Below, in pieces: positions 20,059 through 29,408 of a DNA stretch of 64,000 bases. The notes under the pieces were generated by a model that did not search any database, was not told the origin of the DNA, and saw only the letters and a list, made by a program, of their open reading frames with translations. Position 1 is the stretch's first letter. Each line of letters starts with the position of its first letter. A program made the position numbers and the translations under genes. This stretch comes from Methylocella silvestris (GTDB taxonomy: Bacteria > Pseudomonadota > Alphaproteobacteria > Rhizobiales > Beijerinckiaceae): the NCBI RefSeq assembly GCF_002891535.1, contig NZ_PDZR01000001.1, positions 248,001-312,000 on the forward strand, written 5' to 3'.

Positions 20059-21371
20059 ATTTCGATACCCTGCCGCCGCGCCTGCGTCCTCTCTCGGAAC
20101 GCAAGAGCGCGATTTTATCCGTGCTGGATATCGGCACCTCGAAGGTCGTCTGCCTGATCGCGCGGCTCAATCCCAATACGTCGTCTGAGGCTCCAAGGGG
20201 GCGCACGCATCGCTGCCGCATTCTCGGCATCGGCCACCAGCGCTCGCGCGGCGTCAAGGGCGGCGCCATCATCGATATGGACGCGATCGAGGATTCGATC
20301 CGGCGCGCCGTCGACGCCGCCGAGCGGATGGCCGGCGTCGAGGTCGAAAGCGTCATCATCAATGGCACCGGCGGGCGTCTTGGCTCGCAGCTGTTAGACG
20401 CCAAGGTCGCGATCGGCGGTCGCGCGGTCGCCCAGCCCGACATCCATCGGGTGCTCGAAGCCTGCACCGCGCATGGCGGGCGCGACGGGCGCGCCGTCCT
20501 GCATTCGCTGCCGATCGGCTTCTCGATTGGCGAGACGCGCCATATCGAGGATCCGCGCGGCATGATCGGCGAAGAACTTGGCGCCGAGATGCATGTGCTC
20601 TCCTGCGACGCCGCCGCCGCGCGCAATCTGATGCTCGCCGTCGAGCGCTGCCACCTGCGCGTCGACGCCATGGTCGCAACGCCTTACGCCGCCGGCTTAT
20701 CGGTGCTCGCCGATGATGAAGCAGAACTCGGCGCCGCCCTCATCGACATGGGCGGCGGCACCACCACGGTCAGCATGTTCGCCGGCGGCAATCTGACCTA
20801 TGTCGACGGCTTCGCGCTCGGCGGCAATCATGTCACGACCGATATCGCGCGCGGCCTCAGCATCCGGCTTGCCGACGCCGAGCGGCTGAAGACGCTTTAC
20901 GGCGCCTGCATGACGTCGGCCTCCGACGAGCGCGAGACGGTCGCGGTCGTCCAGGTGGGCGAGGACGGCGACCACCCGGCGCATCTGCCGAAGTCGAACC
21001 TCATCGCGATCATCAAGCCGCGCGTCGAGGAGATCCTAGAGGTCGTGCGCGACAGGCTGAAGGCCTCAGGTTTTCCAGGTCATGCCGGACGGCGCATCGT
21101 GCTGACGGGCGGGGCGAGCCAGCTTTCCGGCATGCCGGAGGCGGCCAAGCGCATCCTTTCGGGCCAGGTTCGCCTCGGACGCCCGCTCGGTGTGCAGGGC
21201 CTGCCGGAATCGGCCAAGAACCCCGCCTTTTCGGCGGCGGTCGGCCTGCTGGTCTATCCTCAGGTCAGCGGCAACGAACATTTCCGGCCCTCGCGGGTCC
21301 CAAGCATCGCGGCCTCTCAGTCGCCAGGCTACATGGGGCGCGTCGGGCGCTGGCTGAAGAGCAGTTTCTGA
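20055..21371 (+). CDS. ftsA: Cell division protein FtsA
   Basis: 438 residues, actin/Hsp70-fold ATPase. The phosphate 1 motif SVLDIGTSKVVCLIA is near residue 25, IDMGGGTTTVSMF (phosphate 2) near 230, and VLTGGASQLSGMPE (adenosine motif) near 355. The C-terminal amphipathic membrane-targeting helix is VGRWLKSSF. FtsA anchors FtsZ filaments to the membrane. A 194-bp gap, longer than at other junctions, separates it from ftsZ. Confidence 0.97.
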   Translation: MNFDTLPPRLRPLSERKSAILSVLDIGTSKVVCLIARLNPNTSSEAPRGRTHRCRILGIGHQRSRGVKGGAIIDMDAIEDSIRRAVDAAERMAGVEVESVIINGTGGRLGSQLLDAKVAIGGRAVAQPDIHRVLEACTAHGGRDGRAVLHSLPIGFSIGETRHIEDPRGMIGEELGAEMHVLSCDAAAARNLMLAVERCHLRVDAMVATPYAAGLSVLADDEAELGAALIDMGGGTTTVSMFAGGNLTYVDGFALGGNHVTTDIARGLSIRLADAERLKTLYGACMTSASDERETVAVVQVGEDGDHPAHLPKSNLIAIIKPRVEEILEVVRDRLKASGFPGHAGRRIVLTGGASQLSGMPEAAKRILSGQVRLGRPLGVQGLPESAKNPAFSAAVGLLVYPQVSGNEHFRPSRVPSIAASQSPGYMGRVGRWLKSSF

Positions 21372-21385
21372 TCGCCTGGGTTCAG

Positions 21386-21403
21386 GGAGGAGCGGACCTC
21401 CCA
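21386..21403 (+). other. Hairpin in the ftsA-ftsZ spacer
   Basis: GGGAGG at 21386-21391 pairs with CCTCCC at 21398-21403 around a 6-nt loop, 15 bp after the ftsA stop, and can extend with outer CAGGG/CCCTG bases. No T-run follows, so it is not a clear terminator. It could help set the FtsA:FtsZ ratio by partial termination or mRNA protection. ftsZ probably has its own promoter in this 194-bp gap, but none could be assigned. Confidence 0.35.
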
Positions 21404-21565
21404 AAGCCCTGAGATCGAAAGGATCGCCTGAGCGTCGCGCAAAGCGGTCAGGCAATAGAGTCGAAGGCGGAACGCAAGGGGTGGCGGCCTCGAGCGCTTC
21501 GTTCAAATGAACCAAACCAATCCTGGGCGACCTTCACCGGCGCTCCAACGTCGAGAGGCCAGACG

Positions 21566-23278
21566 ATGACGATCAATCTCAAAGCACCCGAGCTCCGCGA
21601 GCTCAAGCCGCGCATCATGGTGTGCGGCGTTGGCGGCGCCGGCGGCAACGCCGTCAACAATATGATCGTCTCGGGGCTGATCGGGGTCGATTTCATTGTC
21701 GCTAACACCGACGCGCAAGCGCTGACCTCCTCTCGCGCCGAACGCATCATCCAGATGGGCTTGCAGGTGACCGAAGGCCTCGGCGCTGGTTCGCAGCCCG
21801 AGGTCGGGCGCGCCGCGGCGGAAGAGGCGATCGAGGAAATCCGCGATCATCTGTCTGGCGCGCATATGTGCTTCGTCACCGCCGGCATGGGCGGCGGCAC
21901 CGGCACGGGCGCGGCTCCGGTCATCGCGCGGGCCGCGCGCGACATGGGCATCCTCACCGTTGGCGTCGTCACGAAGCCGTTCCAGTTTGAAGGCTCGCGC
22001 CGGATGCGGCTTGCCGAATCCGGCATCAACGAGCTGCAGAAGGCCGTCGACACGCTGATTATCATCCCGAACCAGAATCTGTTCCGGATCGCGACCGAGC
22101 GCACCACCTTCGCCGACGCCTTCGCGATGGCCGATCAGGTGCTCTATTCAGGCGTCGCCTGCATCACCGACCTTATGGTCAAGGAAGGCCTGATCAATCT
22201 CGACTTCGCCGACGTGCGCGCCATCATGCGCGAGATGGGCAAGGCGATGATGGGCACGGGCGAGGCCTCGGGCGACCGGCGCGCCATCCTCGCGGCGGAG
22301 GCGGCGATCGCCAATCCGCTGCTCGACGAAGTGTCGATGAAGGGCGCGCGCGGCCTGTTGATCTCGATCACCGGCGGCAACGACCTCACCCTTTACGAGG
22401 TCGACGAGGCGGCCGGCCGCATCCGTCAGGAGGTCGACGAGGACGCCAACATCATCCTTGGCGCCACCTTCGATTCCTCGCTCGACGGCATTGTCCGCGT
22501 CTCGGTCGTCGCCACCGGCATCGACCAGCCGGCTGGCGCCTATGAGCTCACTGCCGCCGAGAACCGCATCACTGAAGTCGCCAACCGGCTGCGCGCGCAA
22601 ACCGCGGCGCGGCCGATCGAGGCGGCGCCAGCGCCCGTATTTGAACATGCCGCGGCGCCCGAAGCCTATCCTTCGCCCGTTCGCGAAGCCTATGAGGAGC
22701 GCATTCCGCAGCAGACGCGCCCGCAATATGCCGCCGCGCCGCAGGGCGTCTATATTGAGGAGGCCCAGGCGCCGCAGCATCGCTACGCCGAGCCGGCCGC
22801 GCCCCAGGCGCGCGTCGACGATCATTTCGATCCCGGCCCGTTCATTCCTGCGGCGCCGGAATCGCCGGTGGTGCGGCCGCAAAGAATGCCGCAGATCGAC
22901 GATCTGCCGCTGCCGGCGCAAAACCAGCTGCGCGCCCAGCGCGGCGAGGCTCCGGCGCAGCAGCATCCTCACCCCGAGGCCAAGCGCCGCTCGTTGCTGG
23001 AGCGGCTCGCCTCCTTCGGTGCGGGCCGCCAGGAGGAGGGTCCGGGCGTCGCCATCTCGCCCGAGCAACGTCAGCCGACGCCGCAGCTGCGCCTGCCGCA
23101 GCCGCGCCCGCAGGGGCCAAACCCGGTGCAGGCCGAATATGGCAAGCGTCCGCAGCAGCCGGCTCCGCAGCAGCGGCCGCCGCAACAGGATCCGCATGCG
23201 CGCGCCGCCTATCAGACCCGCGTCAGCGAAGAGGACCAGCTCGAAATCCCGGCTTTCCTGCGCCGCCAGTCGAGCTGA
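21566..23278 (+). CDS. ftsZ: Cell division GTPase FtsZ
   Basis: 570 residues, long as in rhizobial FtsZ. The GTPase domain (about residues 12-320) carries [13 protein letters not shown], the tubulin signature [13 protein letters not shown] near residue 110, and the T7 loop [12 protein letters not shown] ~230-residue Ala/Pro/Gln-rich linker follows. The conserved C-terminal peptide [12 protein letters not shown] binds FtsA and other partners. It forms the Z ring. A terminator follows at 23305, so the dcw cluster ends here. Confidence 0.97.
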   Translation: MTINLKAPELRELKPRIMVCGVGGAGGNAVNNMIVSGLIGVDFIVANTDAQALTSSRAERIIQMGLQVTEGLGAGSQPEVGRAAAEEAIEEIRDHLSGAHMCFVTAGMGGGTGTGAAPVIARAARDMGILTVGVVTKPFQFEGSRRMRLAESGINELQKAVDTLIIIPNQNLFRIATERTTFADAFAMADQVLYSGVACITDLMVKEGLINLDFADVRAIMREMGKAMMGTGEASGDRRAILAAEAAIANPLLDEVSMKGARGLLISITGGNDLTLYEVDEAAGRIRQEVDEDANIILGATFDSSLDGIVRVSVVATGIDQPAGAYELTAAENRITEVANRLRAQTAARPIEAAPAPVFEHAAAPEAYPSPVREAYEERIPQQTRPQYAAAPQGVYIEEAQAPQHRYAEPAAPQARVDDHFDPGPFIPAAPESPVVRPQRMPQIDDLPLPAQNQLRAQRGEAPAQQHPHPEAKRRSLLERLASFGAGRQEEGPGVAISPEQRQPTPQLRLPQPRPQGPNPVQAEYGKRPQQPAPQQRPPQQDPHARAAYQTRVSEEDQLEIPAFLRRQSS

Positions 23279-23304
23279 ACGCGCCGCGCCCCTGGGTCCC
23301 GCAC

Positions 23305-23329
23305 GGGACGCGGGGGCGGCGTCCCTTTT
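23305..23329 (+). terminator. Rho-independent terminator after ftsZ
   Basis: GGGACGC (23305-23311) and GCGTCCC (23319-23325) form a perfect 7-bp GC-rich stem around a 7-nt loop, followed immediately by TTTT. It lies 27 bp after the ftsZ stop and closes the dcw operon. Confidence 0.8.
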
Positions 23330-23479
23330 GAAAAATAGGTGCGGGGTATTTGTCGCTGGCCGAGGCGCCACATTAATGCCTTTGTGACGCCGCACAGCTA
23401 AATCCGCGCATGGTTGGCCTTGGCCGGCTGTTCCGGCGCAAGACACGTGTTTTTCACGGACGACGATCGAGCGATCCGC

Positions 23480-24406
23480 ATGAACCATGCATTGAAGGCT
23501 GTTCGTTTTTTCCCCACGCGGCGCTCCATCGGGCGATCCATCGCGCGCTCCTGGGGCTTGACGCTGGGACTTGCCGGCGCGCTCGCGCTGCCCGTCGCCG
23601 CCAGCGCCGACATGCTTGATTCGTTGAACCCGATGAACTGGTTCAACGGCGACAAATACAAGCCGGAAGTCCTCAAGGATACGCCGGCCGAGGATCTCTA
23701 TAATCAAGGTCTCGCCCGCCTGAAGGTGAGAGACTATCCCGCCGCGGCCAAGTCTTTCGCTGCGCTCGACAAGCAATATCCCTATTCGCAGTGGCAGAGG
23801 AAAGGTCTCATCATGACCATCTTCTCCCAATATCAAGCCGGCTCCTATGAGGACGCCATCGGCTCGGCCAAGCGCTATATCGGGCTGTTTCCGCAGGCGG
23901 CGGACGTCGACTACGCCTACTATCTCGAGGCGATGTCCTATTATAACCAGATTCCAGACATCAGCCGCGATCAGGACCGCTCGGCCAAGGCCGCCGATCT
24001 TTTTGCGCAGATCATCGAAAAATATCCGAAGTCCGAATATGTCGACGATTCGCGCTACAAGCTGCAGGTGACGCGCGACCAGCTCGCCGGCAAGGAAATG
24101 ATGGTCGGGCGCTTTTATCTCAATCAGCGCAACTATGTCGCCGCCGTCGGCCGCTTCCGCGAAGTGCTCGCCAAATATCAGACGACGCGCCACGCCGAGG
24201 AGGCCTTGATGCGCCTGACGGAGGCCTATCTGGCCCTCGGCGTACCGCAAGAGGCGCAGACCGCGGCCGCGATCCTTGGCCACAACTTCCCCGATTCGGT
24301 CTGGTACAAGGACGCTTACGCGCTGCTGCGCACCGACGGGCTGGAGCCGAACGAGGACAAGGGCTCGTGGATCTCCAAAGCCTTCTCGAAACTTGGCCTC
24401 GGCTAG
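23480..24406 (+). CDS. bamD: Outer membrane assembly factor BamD (ComL), no lipobox seen
   Basis: 308 residues. The N-terminal hydrophobic stretch GLTLGLAGALALPVAASA ends in an AxA-type signal peptidase I site, not the LxxC lipobox expected for BamD. Five TPR-like helical repeats follow, starting DTPAEDLYNQGLARLKVRDY and including SQWQRKGLIMTIFSQYQAG. BamD works with BamA to fold outer-membrane beta-barrels. An in-frame TTG at 23414 adds MALAGCSGARH, which has a Cys but no preceding hydrophobic helix. Call supported by repeats and by the recN neighbour. Confidence 0.9.
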   Translation: MNHALKAVRFFPTRRSIGRSIARSWGLTLGLAGALALPVAASADMLDSLNPMNWFNGDKYKPEVLKDTPAEDLYNQGLARLKVRDYPAAAKSFAALDKQYPYSQWQRKGLIMTIFSQYQAGSYEDAIGSAKRYIGLFPQAADVDYAYYLEAMSYYNQIPDISRDQDRSAKAADLFAQIIEKYPKSEYVDDSRYKLQVTRDQLAGKEMMVGRFYLNQRNYVAAVGRFREVLAKYQTTRHAEEALMRLTEAYLALGVPQEAQTAAAILGHNFPDSVWYKDAYALLRTDGLEPNEDKGSWISKAFSKLGLG

Positions 24407-24523
24407 ACCGCCGACGCCGTTCCGGGCCGCCGAACCGTCCGCGTCCGATCGCTGCTGAGCCTTGTTCCGGCGCGAAACCTCTGCAATTTTTCCGCGCCAT
24501 ACGTTAAGAACGCATGGCGCGCG

Positions 24524-24570
24524 GCTTTTCCGCCGGGCGACCTGACATCGCTCATTCGGGCGGAAAAAGC
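24524..24570 (+). other. Hairpin just upstream of recN start
   Basis: GCTTTTCCGCC (24524-24534) is complementary to GGCGGAAAAAGC (24559-24570) with one bulged base. The right arm ends 9 nt before the recN ATG at 24580 and covers the place where a ribosome-binding site would be. It may control translation. Just upstream an 8-bp inverted repeat CGCGCCAT/ATGGCGCG (24493-24521) could serve as the bamD end structure. Confidence 0.35.
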
Positions 24571-24579
24571 GGCGCCGCG

Positions 24580-26241
24580 ATGCTGGTTCAGCTCTCCATC
24601 CGCAACATCGTCCTGATCGACCGGCTCGACATGAGTTTTTCCGGCGGCCTCAGCGTGCTGACCGGCGAGACCGGCGCCGGCAAATCGATCCTGCTCGATT
24701 CCTTCTCCCTCGCTCTTGGCGCGCGCGGCGACGGCTCCCTCGTCCGCGAGGGCGAGGCACAGGGCCAGGTGACCGCAGCCTTCGATCTGACGCCGGACCA
24801 TCCCGCCCTGAAGGCGGCGAACGCGCAGGACATCGAGACCGACGGCTCTCTCATCTTGCGCCGCGTCCAGCTCGCGGACGGGCGCACGCGGGCCTTCGTC
24901 AACGACCAGCGCGTCACCTCGCAGGCGCTGCGCCTCGTCACCCGCGAACTGGTCGAGATCCACGGGCAGCATGATGACCGCGCCATGGTCGATTCGACGA
25001 CGCACCGCGCGCTGATCGACGCCTATGGCGGGCTCGAGCCGCAATTGCGCCGGGCGCGCGCCGCGCATGTCAGATGGCGCGATCTGTCGGCGGAAAAAGC
25101 CCGCGAGGAGATTCGCATCGCCAAGGCGCGCGCGGACGCCGATTATCTGCGCCACGCCTTTGCGGAACTCGACAAACTCAGCCCGGAACCCGGCGAGGAG
25201 GAGGCGCTCGCGGCGCGCCGCACCTTGATGATGCAATCGGAGAAGGTCGCGGCCGATCTCCGCGACGCCTATGAGTCTGTCGCAGGCGATCATTCGCCGA
25301 TGTCCGCGCTCTCGGCCGCGCTGCGCCGGCTGCAGCGGCGAGAGGCGCAGGCGCCGCAGCTGATCGAGCCGCCGGCGCAGGCGCTGGACGCGGTCCTGAC
25401 CGCGCTGGACCTCGCCGGCGAGGCGCTGGCCCAGGCGCTGCGCGAGGCCGACTATGACCCGCGCGAACTGGAGCAGGTCGAGGAGCGCCTGTTCGCCCTC
25501 CGCGCCGCGAGCCGCAAATATACCGCTCCCGTCGACGCCTTGCCCAAGCTTGCGGAAAATTTCGCGACAGCGCTCGGGGAGCTGGACGCCGGCGAGGCGC
25601 GGCTTGAAGGTTTGACCAGGGATGTGGCGCTCGCGGAAGCCGATTACGGGAAGGCTGCCAAAGAGCTGTCGGCCGCGCGGAAAACCGCGGCGAGCGCGCT
25701 CGATCGCGCCGTCAACGCCGAACTCGCGCCGCTGAAACTCGAAGGCGCGCTTTTTTCGACCGCGATCTGCCCCGAGGCGGCGGCCCCCGAGGGGATCGAC
25801 GCGGTCGAATTCTGGGTTCAGACCAATCCCGGCACGCGGCCCGGGCCGCTGTTGAAAATCGCCTCCGGCGGCGAACTCGCGCGCTTCATGCTGGCCTTGA
25901 AGGTCGTGCTCGCCGAACGAGGGTCGGCGCCGACCCTCGTTTTCGACGAGATCGACACCGGCGTCGGCGGGGCGGTGGCCGACGCCATCGGCCAGAGGCT
26001 CGAGCGGCTTGGCCGCCGCGTGCAGGTGCTCGCCGTCACCCATGCGCCGCAGGTCGCGGCCAAGGCGGAAAGCCATTTCCGCATCGCCAAGGACGCTGCC
26101 GAGCCCGGCCGCGTGGCGACGCGCGTCACGGCGCTGGCGGCGGAGGCAAGGCGCGAGGAAGTCGCGCGCATGCTGGCCGGCGCGACCATCACCAATGAGG
26201 CCCGTGCCGCGGCCGCAAAGCTGATGCAGCGCGCGAAGTGA
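24580..26241 (+). CDS. recN: DNA repair protein RecN
   Basis: 553 residues, SMC-like ATPase. The N-terminus MLVQLSIRNIVLIDRL is typical. Walker A TGETGAGKSILLDS is near residue 30, and a central coiled-coil region spans about 160-370. The C-terminal half has the ABC signature KIASGGELARFMLALK and Walker B LVFDEIDTGVGG. It acts in double-strand break repair. An upstream in-frame ATG (24514) was rejected because the family starts at MLVQ. It sits after bamD as in related genomes. No LexA box was found upstream. Confidence 0.95.
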   Translation: MLVQLSIRNIVLIDRLDMSFSGGLSVLTGETGAGKSILLDSFSLALGARGDGSLVREGEAQGQVTAAFDLTPDHPALKAANAQDIETDGSLILRRVQLADGRTRAFVNDQRVTSQALRLVTRELVEIHGQHDDRAMVDSTTHRALIDAYGGLEPQLRRARAAHVRWRDLSAEKAREEIRIAKARADADYLRHAFAELDKLSPEPGEEEALAARRTLMMQSEKVAADLRDAYESVAGDHSPMSALSAALRRLQRREAQAPQLIEPPAQALDAVLTALDLAGEALAQALREADYDPRELEQVEERLFALRAASRKYTAPVDALPKLAENFATALGELDAGEARLEGLTRDVALAEADYGKAAKELSAARKTAASALDRAVNAELAPLKLEGALFSTAICPEAAAPEGIDAVEFWVQTNPGTRPGPLLKIASGGELARFMLALKVVLAERGSAPTLVFDEIDTGVGGAVADAIGQRLERLGRRVQVLAVTHAPQVAAKAESHFRIAKDAAEPGRVATRVTALAAEARREEVARMLAGATITNEARAAAAKLMQRAK

Positions 26242-26324
26242 TTTTTGCTTGGCGTTGAATGACGCGACGAGCTTCTTCGAACGCGTTCGCTAATTCGGGT
26301 CGAGGAGTCCCAAAATCATCGTGA

Positions 26325-27164
26325 TCAGAGGGTCTTCGCTCTGGCGAAGGCTTTGCCTCCAACGGTTTCAGCCTGTTTGACGAAGTCGACGAACATCCCG
26401 TCGATCATCGCCCTGACGTCCTCGGGCGCGCGATCGGGAGTTCCCGCGTCATAGGGGGGCTGCGGGGCATATTCCGAAAGAAGCTGCACGGCTTGGGCAT
26501 AGGTCTTGTCCCGCATGAGGCTGACCAGCGTCAGGCCGAAGTCAATGCCGGCGGTGACGCCGCCCCCGGTCATCCGGTTGCGGTCCAGAACGACCCGCCC
26601 GTCTGTCGGGATGGCCCCGAAAGTCGCCAGCGCCGGCTTTGCCGCCCAATGCGATGTCGCCTTGTAGCCTTCGAGAAGCCCCGCTGCGCCGAGAAGCAGC
26701 GAGCCCGTGCATACAGAGGTCACATATTTCGCCCGGGCGCCGCGGTCCTTCAGAAAGCGCAGCGTGGCGTCGTCCTGCATGGCGGCGAGCGTGCCCGATG
26801 AGCCGCCCGGCACACAGACGACATCGAGGTCTAGAGGACAATCATCGAAGCTCCGGGTTGGCGTGAACACCAGGCCCGTGTCGCTTTGCACCGGGTCTTT
26901 CGTCCTGGCGACGGCATAGGTCGCAGCTCCCATCAGATTGGCCAGCATATATTGCGGGCCAACCATGTCGAGAGCGGTAAATTGAGGATAGATAAGGAAG
27001 GCGATCTGCTCCTTGCCCATCCAGGACGCCGGCATCGCCGACATGTCATGCACGGCGCCCTGGGTTGAGGCGGATGGCCCGCCTCCCTCCTGCGCATGGC
27101 CCTTCCCGCCGCCAAGAAAGGCGAGAAGACCGGCGAAACCCAGCGCTCGCCTTGAGATTTCCAT
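26325..27164 (-). CDS. Exported DJ-1/PfpI protein, isonitrile hydratase (InhA)-like
   Basis: 279 residues. The N-terminus MEISRRALGFAGLLAF carries a twin-arginine motif and an AxA-like end (GHAQ), so export through Tat is likely. The mature part aligns by eye along its length with Pseudomonas isonitrile hydratase: LIYPQFTALDMVGP (Asp about residue 66), VPGGSSGTLAAM, the nucleophile elbow VTSVCTGSLLLGAAGLLEG (Cys152-Thr153), and YAPQPPYDAGTPDRAP. InhA adds water to isonitriles to give N-formamides. An AGGAG ribosome-binding site overlaps the stop of the TonB receptor gene, so the two are translationally linked. An exported member is unusual, since the known enzyme is cytoplasmic. Confidence 0.8.
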   Translation of the reverse strand: MEISRRALGFAGLLAFLGGGKGHAQEGGGPSASTQGAVHDMSAMPASWMGKEQIAFLIYPQFTALDMVGPQYMLANLMGAATYAVARTKDPVQSDTGLVFTPTRSFDDCPLDLDVVCVPGGSSGTLAAMQDDATLRFLKDRGARAKYVTSVCTGSLLLGAAGLLEGYKATSHWAAKPALATFGAIPTDGRVVLDRNRMTGGGVTAGIDFGLTLVSLMRDKTYAQAVQLLSEYAPQPPYDAGTPDRAPEDVRAMIDGMFVDFVKQAETVGGKAFARAKTL

Positions 27165-27174
27165 CAGGGACTCC

Positions 27175-29367
27175 TCATTTGAACTTCCATGAGACCTTGC
27201 CGTAAACGCCCCTGGCGTCGCCCGTCGCGACGCGGCCGCCATAGTAATTATACGGCACATAATATTGCTCGCCGGTCAGGTTCTTGACCGTGACGGACGC
27301 TGCAAAATTATCTTTCTGATAGCTGAGAGTGGCGTCGACGGTGAAATAGGCGTTGGTCCGGTACAGATTGGCAAGGTCGACATAGGCGCCCGATGCGGCA
27401 TAGACGCCGGCCCCGAGGCTCCAGCCTTGAAGCGGACCATCGAAGCTATAATTGACCCAGAGACGACCTGAATGGGGCGGCACGATATTGAGCGTGCTTC
27501 CCGCCGGGGCTGTGCCGGGAATGTCGTTCAAAAGGATGGCGTTGATGTAGGAATAATTGGCCAGCACTTTCCAGTGGCTGTCTGGCTGCCACAGAAGGTC
27601 TGTTTCAACGCCGCGGGAACGCTGTTTTCCGATGCCCTCATAGGCGACGCCGGTGAAAACCGGCACGCCGGTGCGGTTGATATCGAACACGGCGGCCGAG
27701 CCGGTAAAGCCGTAGCCTAGATCGAATTTGGCGCCTGCCTCGACCTGCTCGGACCGCTCTGGCGTCGGAGCGCCGACATAAATAGTGAACGGATTGCCCT
27801 TGAGGCCCTGGCTATAGCTGGCGAAGACGGAAAAGCCGCCGACAATGTCGATCACCGCTCCAGCGCGCGGAAGAATGGCGCTGGCGTCGGCATTCTGTAA
27901 AGTCCGGGACGTAGTCGATCCGTTCTCGATCTGAAGATTTGCCACCCGCAGTCCGCCAAGCAGATGGATGCGCTCCCATGCTGTCGTCTGAAGCTGCGCA
28001 TAGCCGCCAGCCGTAAGATAGGTATTGTCGCCGCCCGCGATCAGATTGGCGTTATTGACGCCCGGCCCCGGCTCGACAAAAGATGGAAACGCGGGATTGA
28101 GCAGATTCACGTAGCCCAGCGTGAAAATGTCGTTGAGATCGCCGTACATATAGCCCGTGTCCGTCACGCGGCTGTAATCGGCGCCAAGCAGCAGTTTGTT
28201 TTCAGTCGGCCCGACGTTGAATTTCAACAGTGAGCTTGCCGCCAGCGTGACTTCTTTCTGCTGCTGGTAGAGCGCCATGTTCATTATATTCCAGTAGGCG
28301 ACGGGCAAAGCCGGCGAGTTGCCGGCAAAATCGAACCCGCTTGTAAAATTCTGCGCCAGCTCCTTGAATTCAGTGTTGCTGACCCGGGCCTGGACATTCG
28401 TGGACCAGACTTCGTTAAAGCTGTGATCGAAATTGGCTGTGACGCTTTGGACTCGCGAATAGGACTTCGGAATATCCGAGGGGCCGGCAAACAGATCCGG
28501 ATTCAGCCTGAAAGGCCCTGTCACCGTGCCCGTGGCGGGCAGGCCCTGATATTCCTGCTGCTCCCAGCTCGTGACGCGTCCCTGCAGCGTGAGGGTCGTA
28601 TCCGACTTGTTGGTGAAGGTCAGCGTCGGATTGAACGAATAGCGATTCGTCTCGATCACATCGATGAAAGAGTTCGCAGAAGTATATTCTCCGGTTATGC
28701 GGAACAAGACGGTTCCGTCCTGGGTGATCGGCGTATTGATGTCGAAGTAGGGCTGCAGAAAGGTGAAACTGCCGAAGCTCATACCCATTTCGGCGAAGGC
28801 CTTATCGGTGGGAAGCTTGGAGACGAGATTGACCACGCCTCCGAGGGGGGCACCGGCGCCGCCGCCATAAAGAATGGCGTTTGGCCCCTTCAGCACTTCG
28901 ATGCGTTCGACATTGACGAGAGAGTCACGGTCGCCGCCATTGTAGAAAGTGGTCAACCCGTCAACCCAGTGATCGGCGGGAAAGCCCCTGATATAGGTGG
29001 AGTTAAACGCCGGCGTCTGCAGCACATTGGTGCCGACGACGCCGCTGACGTTTCGAAGCGCCTCCGTCACCGAAAGGCTGTCCTGATCGTCAATAAGCGA
29101 TCGGGGAATGACCTGGATGGATTGAGGGATTTCGTTGATTGGCGTGTTTGTGCGGGTGGCGCTCTCGGCTGTCAGCGCGCGATAGCCCTGGACCGGGCCG
29201 GCCGTTGTCTGTTCGACCGGAGGCCCGGCGACGTTCTGGCTGTCGGCGCCAGTCTCGGCTGGCTGCACGATGACGGTCGGCAAGGTGTCGGACTGCGCAT
29301 AGCTGGCCGAGGGAATGGAAGCAAAAGTTGCGGATGCCGCGCATAGCATGCGGAGCGCATGAGACAT
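27175..29367 (-). CDS. TonB-dependent siderophore-type receptor
   Basis: 730 residues. A signal peptide of about 24 residues ends SYAQ. A short TonB-box-like stretch (DTLPTVIVQ) comes before a plug domain with NEIPQSIQVIPRSLIDDQ and VTEALRNVSGVVG, typical of the siderophore receptor family (TIGR01783). A 22-strand-type barrel with alternating aromatic residues ends in WKFK (aromatic two residues from the end). It imports metal chelates across the outer membrane using TonB-ExbBD. It is second in a reverse operon behind a DUF2946-like gene and ahead of the isonitrile-hydratase-like gene. The ligand cannot be told from sequence. Confidence 0.9.
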   Translation of the reverse strand: MSHALRMLCAASATFASIPSASYAQSDTLPTVIVQPAETGADSQNVAGPPVEQTTAGPVQGYRALTAESATRTNTPINEIPQSIQVIPRSLIDDQDSLSVTEALRNVSGVVGTNVLQTPAFNSTYIRGFPADHWVDGLTTFYNGGDRDSLVNVERIEVLKGPNAILYGGGAGAPLGGVVNLVSKLPTDKAFAEMGMSFGSFTFLQPYFDINTPITQDGTVLFRITGEYTSANSFIDVIETNRYSFNPTLTFTNKSDTTLTLQGRVTSWEQQEYQGLPATGTVTGPFRLNPDLFAGPSDIPKSYSRVQSVTANFDHSFNEVWSTNVQARVSNTEFKELAQNFTSGFDFAGNSPALPVAYWNIMNMALYQQQKEVTLAASSLLKFNVGPTENKLLLGADYSRVTDTGYMYGDLNDIFTLGYVNLLNPAFPSFVEPGPGVNNANLIAGGDNTYLTAGGYAQLQTTAWERIHLLGGLRVANLQIENGSTTSRTLQNADASAILPRAGAVIDIVGGFSVFASYSQGLKGNPFTIYVGAPTPERSEQVEAGAKFDLGYGFTGSAAVFDINRTGVPVFTGVAYEGIGKQRSRGVETDLLWQPDSHWKVLANYSYINAILLNDIPGTAPAGSTLNIVPPHSGRLWVNYSFDGPLQGWSLGAGVYAASGAYVDLANLYRTNAYFTVDATLSYQKDNFAASVTVKNLTGEQYYVPYNYYGGRVATGDARGVYGKVSWKFK

Positions 29368-29408
29368 GGAAATCTCCCACGAGATAAAGACTGCAATCGG
29401 CTGTGAGG

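Noticed and set aside
22148-24283. A 711-codon open frame on the reverse strand across ftsZ and bamD
   Set aside because: High-GC shadow of two well-supported forward genes; Arg/Leu-rich composition with no domain signature.
24440-24579. Possible LexA box before recN
   Set aside because: GTTC-N7-AAAC and isolated GAAC occur but no GTTC-N7-GTTC or GAAC-N7-GAAC pair was found.
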